This document shows, piece by piece, positions 58,701 through 64,000 of a stretch of DNA of 64,000 nucleotides (position 1 is its first letter; each line of letters begins with the position of its first letter). The DNA is taken from assembly GCA_001598975.1 (NCBI GenBank), contig BBXU01000223.1:62001-126000 (forward strand). The letters are read 5' to 3'. A program made the translations under genes and the position numbers. The stretch comes from Parachlorella kessleri. Lineage: Eukaryota > Chlorophyta > Trebouxiophyceae > Chlorellales > Chlorellaceae. A model generated the notes under the pieces. It was not told the DNA's origin. It did not search any database and saw only the letters and a program-made list of their open reading frames with translations.

Positions 58701-61700
58701 GAAGCAGAGCCTTGGAGCGGCACTGGAGCGGCACTGCAATTCAGCATTGTATGCAGCTGCTGCTGAGTAATCTGGTCCTCAGCTGCAAGCACAGAGTCTC
58801 ATAAGCTCTTGACTGCCCGGCCGTAGGAAACCGAGCAGCAGGCACAGCAGGCAGCAGAGCAGCGGGTGCGCCTGCAGCAGCAGCAGGCGGAGTTGTGGGA
58901 GCAGGCAGCAGGGCGGCTGCGGTCATTGCAGGATGGGCAGCGCGGCCACATCGTACTTGCACATCAATTGGCTGACAAGGTGCGTAGATGCGGTATTGCC
59001 GTGGCAGTAGAGCTGAGAGTTGGGGAGCTGTTGCATGGGAGGGGTGTCTGATTGGCGGTAACAAGCGGCAGTGCTGGGAGTGTTGTGGTTGCCTCAGGTA
59101 CGCTTGCTGACAAGCATGGGTGAGGCCTTCCACTCCTCAACCCGTTCGTCAAGGGAGTTTCTACAGGAGCCAGTGCCAGGATGGCGCATCTTTAAGCATA
59201 CCTAACCTCTGCTGCAGGCAGCTCAGGAAGCCTCAGTTTCCAGCGCCGCAGCTCATGAGCGCCTGGCAGAGCTTCGCACCAACATTGCCGAGCGGCAGCG
59301 GGTGGTGGTTGAGCAGCAGGCATCTGTAGACCGCAAGCTGGCGGCAGCGACGGGGGCGCTGGCACAGGAGAGGGAGAGTGAGGAGGAGGCTTGCGCTGCT
59401 CTGGAAGTAGAGGTGGAGGCGCTGAGGTGTGTGAACAGGCGGCCGGTGAGCCAGGAAGTGGAGTGTACCGGCGGACATGGATGGGCGCTGGCTTTACCCT
59501 CTTGCCAACCGAGGCTTGCCTCCCTTGCTGAAAACCAGCTTGTGTGGCCAACAGAGCGTGGGATTTGAGAGGGTATGACCGCAAATGAAAGCCCTCCTGC
59601 ACCACAACCTTCCCTGTGAGATTTCCTCTCACCGCCCACAGGGCTGCCGTGGCTGCCAAGGAGGCCGAGCTTGCCAGTCGGCACCAGGCACTGGCCGGTG
59701 TGGAGGCCAAGATTGCGGGCCTAACTGCCAAGTTTGAAAAGAGCCTAAACTTGATAAATGAAGACCGACGGATTGTGGCTACCTATCAGCGGGAGCTGGA
59801 AGGTAGGCTGGACACCAGGGCCTGGTAATGTTGCATGCTCCTTTTGAAAATGCAGGGGGTATCGTCCTGCCCTTGCGGTGCTGGGAAACTGGAGGCGGTA
59901 GGCAGTACGCTGCAGCAATCCTGGGTATATGTACATTGTGGACACCGCGTCGGTCGTGTTTCTAAGTGGAGAGCCAAGCAAGAAATGCTTGTTGGCCTCC
60001 CTTGTGCAGAAGAGGAGGCAGCAGCAGCTGCTGCTCAGCAGCGGGCTGAGGCAGCCTTGGCCTCAGCAAGGCAGCAGTCACAGGTGCTGGAGCAGCAGCT
60101 GGCAGAGGCAGAGCAGGCAGGGCGGGCAATCGAGAACGAAGCAGCACGCCTGCGGGCTAGGGCAGATGCCGACCAGCAAATCTTGCAGCTGTATGCAGGT
60201 GGGTGCTTGGGAAAGCTTAGGACCTTTCCTGACCAGTCCCAGGATGCTACAGTGTGTGCGACTTGTCACTACTCTCCCCGTGTGCGATTATGGCTTGCGG
60301 TCACTCTAGCTGAAATTAAACTCAGCACGGTGCATACTCCCAGATTTTGAAAGAGAGTGTGTGCTAATCCCTTGCCCTCCCCTGGTGGTTACCTACAGAG
60401 CTGCAACAAGCCCAACTGGCGGCAGAAGGCCGAGTGGCTGATGCTCAAGCTGCAGCGGAGGCTCTGCATGACAGCCAGGGACAGCTGGCCGCACGGCGAG
60501 CAAGCCTACAGCATGAGCTGGGCTCTGCCGAGCGCAAGGCAGCTTCTGCCCGGTGCGGTCGTGCTCGATGAGATTGCCTGCAGTGGTGGTATTTGGTGGA
60601 TGCATGGTAGTTGCGCTTGTGATTTATGAGAGAGGGTCACCTTTGGCCTGTCGTAAGACCGTGTGGCTCCTTAACAACTGGCAGTGTTGAGAAGAGGACT
60701 AGTGTGTTCATGGGAATTCACCGCCCTGATGGTATTGCCTCTAACCTGCCGGCAGGCTGCGTGTGCCGGAGCTAGAAGCCCAGAAGAAGGCAGCTGCAGC
60801 TGTGAGAGACTTCAAGGAGGCAGCTAGGCTCTCTGCAGAAGCCAAGGTGAGGGGAGTACAGGCAAACTTGCTCACCAACCATTGTTGGCGGGTATTGCAC
60901 CTACATGCCTGGGCGGTCGGATTGGCTGGGTTATCTGAGAGCAGTGCCAGCTTGATTTCTGGCTTGCCGTCTGACACATGCTGTGCCCTCCATGCAGGCT
61001 GCTGCCAGTGAGGCAGAGTCTGCAGCCCAGCACATTGGCTCCCTGCGGCAGCAGCTGGCATCACTGGAGGAGGAGGAGAGAGAGCTAGCCGGCCAGGTGG
61101 AGCAGGCAGAGGGAGCAGTTGAGAGGGCACATCAGGAGGCGGCTCGAGCAAAGTGGCGCAGCATCAAGGTAAGGTGTGGGGTGTGTCCTCGGGCGGCAGC
61201 ATCCAGCACTGTACTGGGCGAGCATGCCTGCTGCCCTGCGCCACATTGCTGCTTGGTGTGGCTCGGCTGTGCGCCGGGCATGGGGTTGGCTGGGCCCTGG
61301 TATCTTGCGGCAACTGCGCAAATGCAGGGATGCCACTTCCCCGTCCCCACAATATATGAAAGCAAAGGATGACACCTCATACACACCCACAGACCTAGAG
61401 TGGTTGTTCCATTCTTGATTCTGCGGTGTCTCGTCAAGTGCCTGTAGCCCTTGCAGGTTGGCCTCACAACTCGCTCAGGTTGGTCTCCTCTGCCTGCAGG
61501 CTGCGGAAGCCTCCTTAGAGAAGCAGCTGCAGCAGGCCACAGAGGCAGAGCAATACCAGGAAGCCGAGGCCCTTCAGGCACAGCTAGACAGCCTGGCAGC
61601 AGAGGGTGCCAGCCTGGCTGCTGCGCACGGGCTCCAAGAATCTGATGCGGCTGACGTGGCAGCGGACCTCCTGGCAGCGGAGTCCAGCGCAGCAGAGGCA

Positions 61701-62714
61701 GCGCAAGCGGCAACAGGGCTGCTAGCAGGGAAGGCAAGCTTCACGCTGGATAGCGAGGATGAAGCGCTGCCACAAAACGAGCAGTCAGAGGCAGAAGCAC
61801 CTGTGGCAGAACTGCTGAAAGTGGGTCTCAGCAGGCAGGACAGCATGGGAGGCAGCTTGCCACTCAAGGAAAACGGTGCCAGCACTGCCGCCGCAGGTGC
61901 CACACCTGCGGCTGGGGCACCTGATTCCATTGTTGTGGGCGGCAGGCTCGAGCAGCTAAGCAGCAACAGCCCCGCCAGCAGCGGCGGATATTTAGGTGGT
62001 GCTGCTAGTCCTGACGTCATGACAAGCGGCAGCGGTAGCGCCCAAGCTGGTGATGCAGGGGCACCGCTGACTGAGGATGAGGCTGGTTCCATTAGATGGT
62101 CCGCAGGGGATGGTGGCAGCCCAGCTGAGCCACAGCACGAGCCGCTGGGTGAGAGCCCAGGAGTGATTGCGAGAGGACTGCCAGTGGACCTAGCAGCAGG
62201 AAGAGGTGGTGCATGGGATGGGGAGGAGGAGCAGCCGGGCCTGCCGCAGCTGAGCTCGGTTGATGAGTTGTTGGAGGGGCTATCACTGTCCAGCTCCTCC
62301 CAGGCCTCTGTGCAGGGCTATGGAGACGTGGAGCAGCCGGCGCTGCCGAGTCAGCCACAGCAGCAGCAGCAGCAAGGAGAGCTTCTTCAGCGGTCGTCGG
62401 AGGAAGGGGACGCAGGGGCGGTTAGCACACTCGCGAGTGACAGGGAAGAGGGGTTGGGACACCTACAGGCCTCACCGCCCGAGCAGCAGTCGTCTGGAGG
62501 GGTGTATGCAGAAGGAGTTTTGGGCCACAGCTCAGACGAGGAAGAGGAGGCCACTGCTGATGGGTTGCCAATCCCTGCCCCCATGACAACTGTAGGAAAT
62601 GCTTCGCCAGCTGTTGAATCGGCACCCTTGCCCTCAGTAGCAGGTGAAGGACCTGCTGAAGCCACTGCTGACGAGCTTGCTGATGACTTATTTGCAGGCC
62701 TTAATCTGGCCTAG
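55752..62714 (+). CDS. Large coiled-coil protein with UVR-like segments and D-L-F motifs, function unknown
   Basis: Twelve exons join in frame to 1489 residues: 55752-56395, 56559-56900, 57055-58064, 58356-58486, 58827-58979, 59218-59426, 59642-59802, 60010-60198, 60399-60552, 60756-60846, 60998-61168 and 61500-62714 (stop TAG). It starts MKWFSKWGGSG, then a helical segment (about 30-105) that may be a small folded domain. Residues about 105-665 are low-complexity Ser/Gly/Pro/Ala. A long coiled coil fills about 666-1120, made of many short exons. Three UVR-like segments lie in it: EAVQREDFEQAACLGEEL (about 676-693), KAAAAVRDFKEAARLSAEA (about 1009-1027) and ATEAEQYQEAEALQAQL (about 1098-1114). 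The tail is acidic and disordered. Acidic hydrophobic motifs recur: DDLDLFSGLDLAG (about 162), LDEELFSSH (about 218), VDELLEGLSLSS and the extreme C-terminus DDLFAGLNLA. Such D-L-F/L motifs elsewhere bind clathrin adaptors, so a trafficking role is possible but is inference. The reading frame is strongly supported. Confidence 0.72.
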
Positions 62715-63402
62715 CGCGCCTCTCGGTCTACCCAATTATGAGTAGTGCAGCCCCATACCATTGTGCGTCTCATCCCTGCTTGTTGCATGCCCAGTCAATG
62801 AGTGCGATTTCAGATGTGTGCCTCTATTGGTGCTTGCTTGCTTGCTCTGTCGGTCTTTTACGTGCCAATTCTGGTTAGCGATTGCCAGTACTTTCATTCG
62901 CTTGCCTAAGTTCCTGTTTGCTGCTCCCCTTTGGGTAACTGCTGGTTGCTCAATAGACTACCTGTAGCCTCTGGAAGTAGATAAAGTATTTGTTGAAGGA
63001 GCTACAGTGAAGGTACCCGTCAGGACTGACATAAGGGTTACACAACGTAGGTTATCTATCTTACTGTGCAGCGCCGGCAGGACCAGCTGTGAGTGTTCAT
63101 AGAGTAGGCGGGCAACAACTACCAATGGAAATTGTACCTGATTTGCACATCGTCCATATCAGGCCTCCTTGCACGCAACTCCCACGGCCATGCCAGGCGT
63201 GTAGCACAGGTCACATCACAGCATCAGTCAACAGGCGTCACACCAAATGGCGCACTCATCCACCAAACGCAATACATGCTGTCCATCCAGCCCGCTTAGT
63301 AAACAGCCGCCTCCTCCATTGCACTATCACCCAGCCACCACCGAGAAGGGCGTACAGCACCGCCGCTGAGCGACAGTTGCAGCATTGACCCCATTCACCC
63401 GC
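62715..63402. other. Convergent intergenic stretch, no gene seen
   Basis: Between the stop of the coiled-coil gene and the stop of the right-edge minus-strand gene. It should hold both 3' UTRs. Open frames on the plus strand are short and featureless. Confidence 0.45.
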
Positions 63403-63617
63403 CTACAACCTCTCCACATCGGTCAGGCCATCCCTCCACCGCTTCCACCCATTGTAATCTCCCGGCAGGAACGCTCCCGAGCTGCACTGCACCGGCTTCT
63501 TCCCCCACAGCCCAGACACCTCCTGGGCATGCAGCCCCGGCATCAGCACTGGGGCATCCACATCCATATGGGTGACGGCGGTGGTGTTGGGGCAGGCACG
63601 CCACGCCGCCCTGAAGC
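63403..63617 (-). CDS. Last exon of an unrecognised minus-strand gene (continues off the right edge)
   Basis: A single exon after a strong acceptor (pyrimidine-rich tract and CAG at 63620-63618), ending with TAG at 63405-63403. It encodes about 71 residues: FRAAWRACPNTTAVTHMDVD, then APVLMPGLHAQEVSGLWGKK, then SGAFLPGDYNGWKRWRDGL before the stop. The segment is rich in W, G and D and looks like the end of a globular enzyme, but I do not recognise the family. Upstream exons were not found between 63618 and 64000, which may be one intron or may hide a small exon. Confidence 0.5.
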
Positions 63618-64000
63618 CTGTGCAGGTGGAAAGCGGCCCAAGGGAGATGCACTTGTGAGGGGATCTAGGTAGCATGGGCAGGTGGCAGTACTCTGTCTGA
63701 TCAGACTACTAGGCCCAGGATGCTACAAGGGAATGCTGCAGAGTAGACTTGGTCATGCAGACAGGAGGCAACCCAGAGTTATGCAAACTCATATCGATCA
63801 ACTTTGTGACGTCCCCGAGGTCTCGGAGGTCTGCAGTCCAAGAGCCTTGGGAGCAGTCAAAGTCGAACTCAGCACACTCAGGCAAAACTCAGGCGCACTC
63901 TGCATCCCGTCCTGTACGTCCAGCTCAACTCTTGCACCCTGTTCGCACTACCTGCCACCCATGCAAAGGACTGCGATGTGAGAGTAACCCACTTGCTGAA
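63618..64000. other. Probable intron of the right-edge gene
   Basis: No convincing exon on either strand. By position it should be intron of the minus-strand gene whose last exon ends at 63403, or beyond it the next exon. Confidence 0.3.

Overview
The window is nuclear DNA of a unicellular green alga, most likely a trebouxiophyte-type chlorophyte. Nearly every gene is cut into many short exons by introns of roughly 70-400 bases with GT-AG (a few GC-AG) borders. Coding sequence is GC-rich, full of Gln/Ala tracts and CAG runs, and one gene encodes a plastid plastoquinone-pathway enzyme. The closest relatives I recognise for several genes (the short-chain dehydrogenase, DDM1, homogentisate solanesyltransferase) are plant-like. 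I saw no operons, transposons, rRNA or CRISPR. Exon borders below were read by eye from splice signals and frame continuity; no alignment or RNA evidence was used.

Layout, left to right. (1) A TPR protein on the minus strand runs off the left edge (to 997). (2) A long, many-exon minus-strand gene for a DUF4470 protein fills about 1.25-9.6 kb. (3) A short-chain dehydrogenase with an organelle-type leader (minus, 10150-11617) is divergent from (4) a stand-alone LON substrate-binding-domain protein (plus, 11930-15129). (5) A 12-exon plus-strand gene (15886-21413) encodes an 849-residue protein with about ten copies of a C-T-F-x-P-x-x-N motif. (6) Convergent with it is a roughly 29-exon minus-strand ATP-dependent 5-oxoprolinase (21752-34361). 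(7) A class I (SIRT2/Hst2-like) sirtuin (minus, 35387 to about 38.8 kb) lies head-to-head with (8) a DDM1/LSH/HELLS-type SNF2 remodeller (plus, 40504-48362). (9) A GILT-family thiol-reductase-like secreted protein (minus, 50345-51465) is head-to-head with (10) homogentisate solanesyltransferase (plus, 52079-55108). (11) A 1489-residue coiled-coil protein with UVR-like segments and acidic D-L-F motifs (plus, 55752-62714). (12) The last exon of an unrecognised minus-strand gene (63403-63617) continues off the right edge.

Most genes are unrelated housekeeping functions. The sirtuin and DDM1 are both chromatin/deacetylation regulators sharing one upstream region. The oxoprolinase serves glutathione turnover (glutamate recovery), and the solanesyltransferase feeds plastoquinone/carotenoid biosynthesis.

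The most unusual sequence is inside the DDM1 gene at 46.4-46.9 kb. The start of the exon encoding helicase motif VI, together with its 3' splice site, is repeated in tandem five times. Only the last copy continues into the C-H-R-I-G-Q motif; three of the four earlier copies were read through and each runs into a stop codon. Smaller duplications of splice-site regions occur at 46.11/46.20 kb (same gene) and 6.56/6.62 kb (DUF4470 gene).
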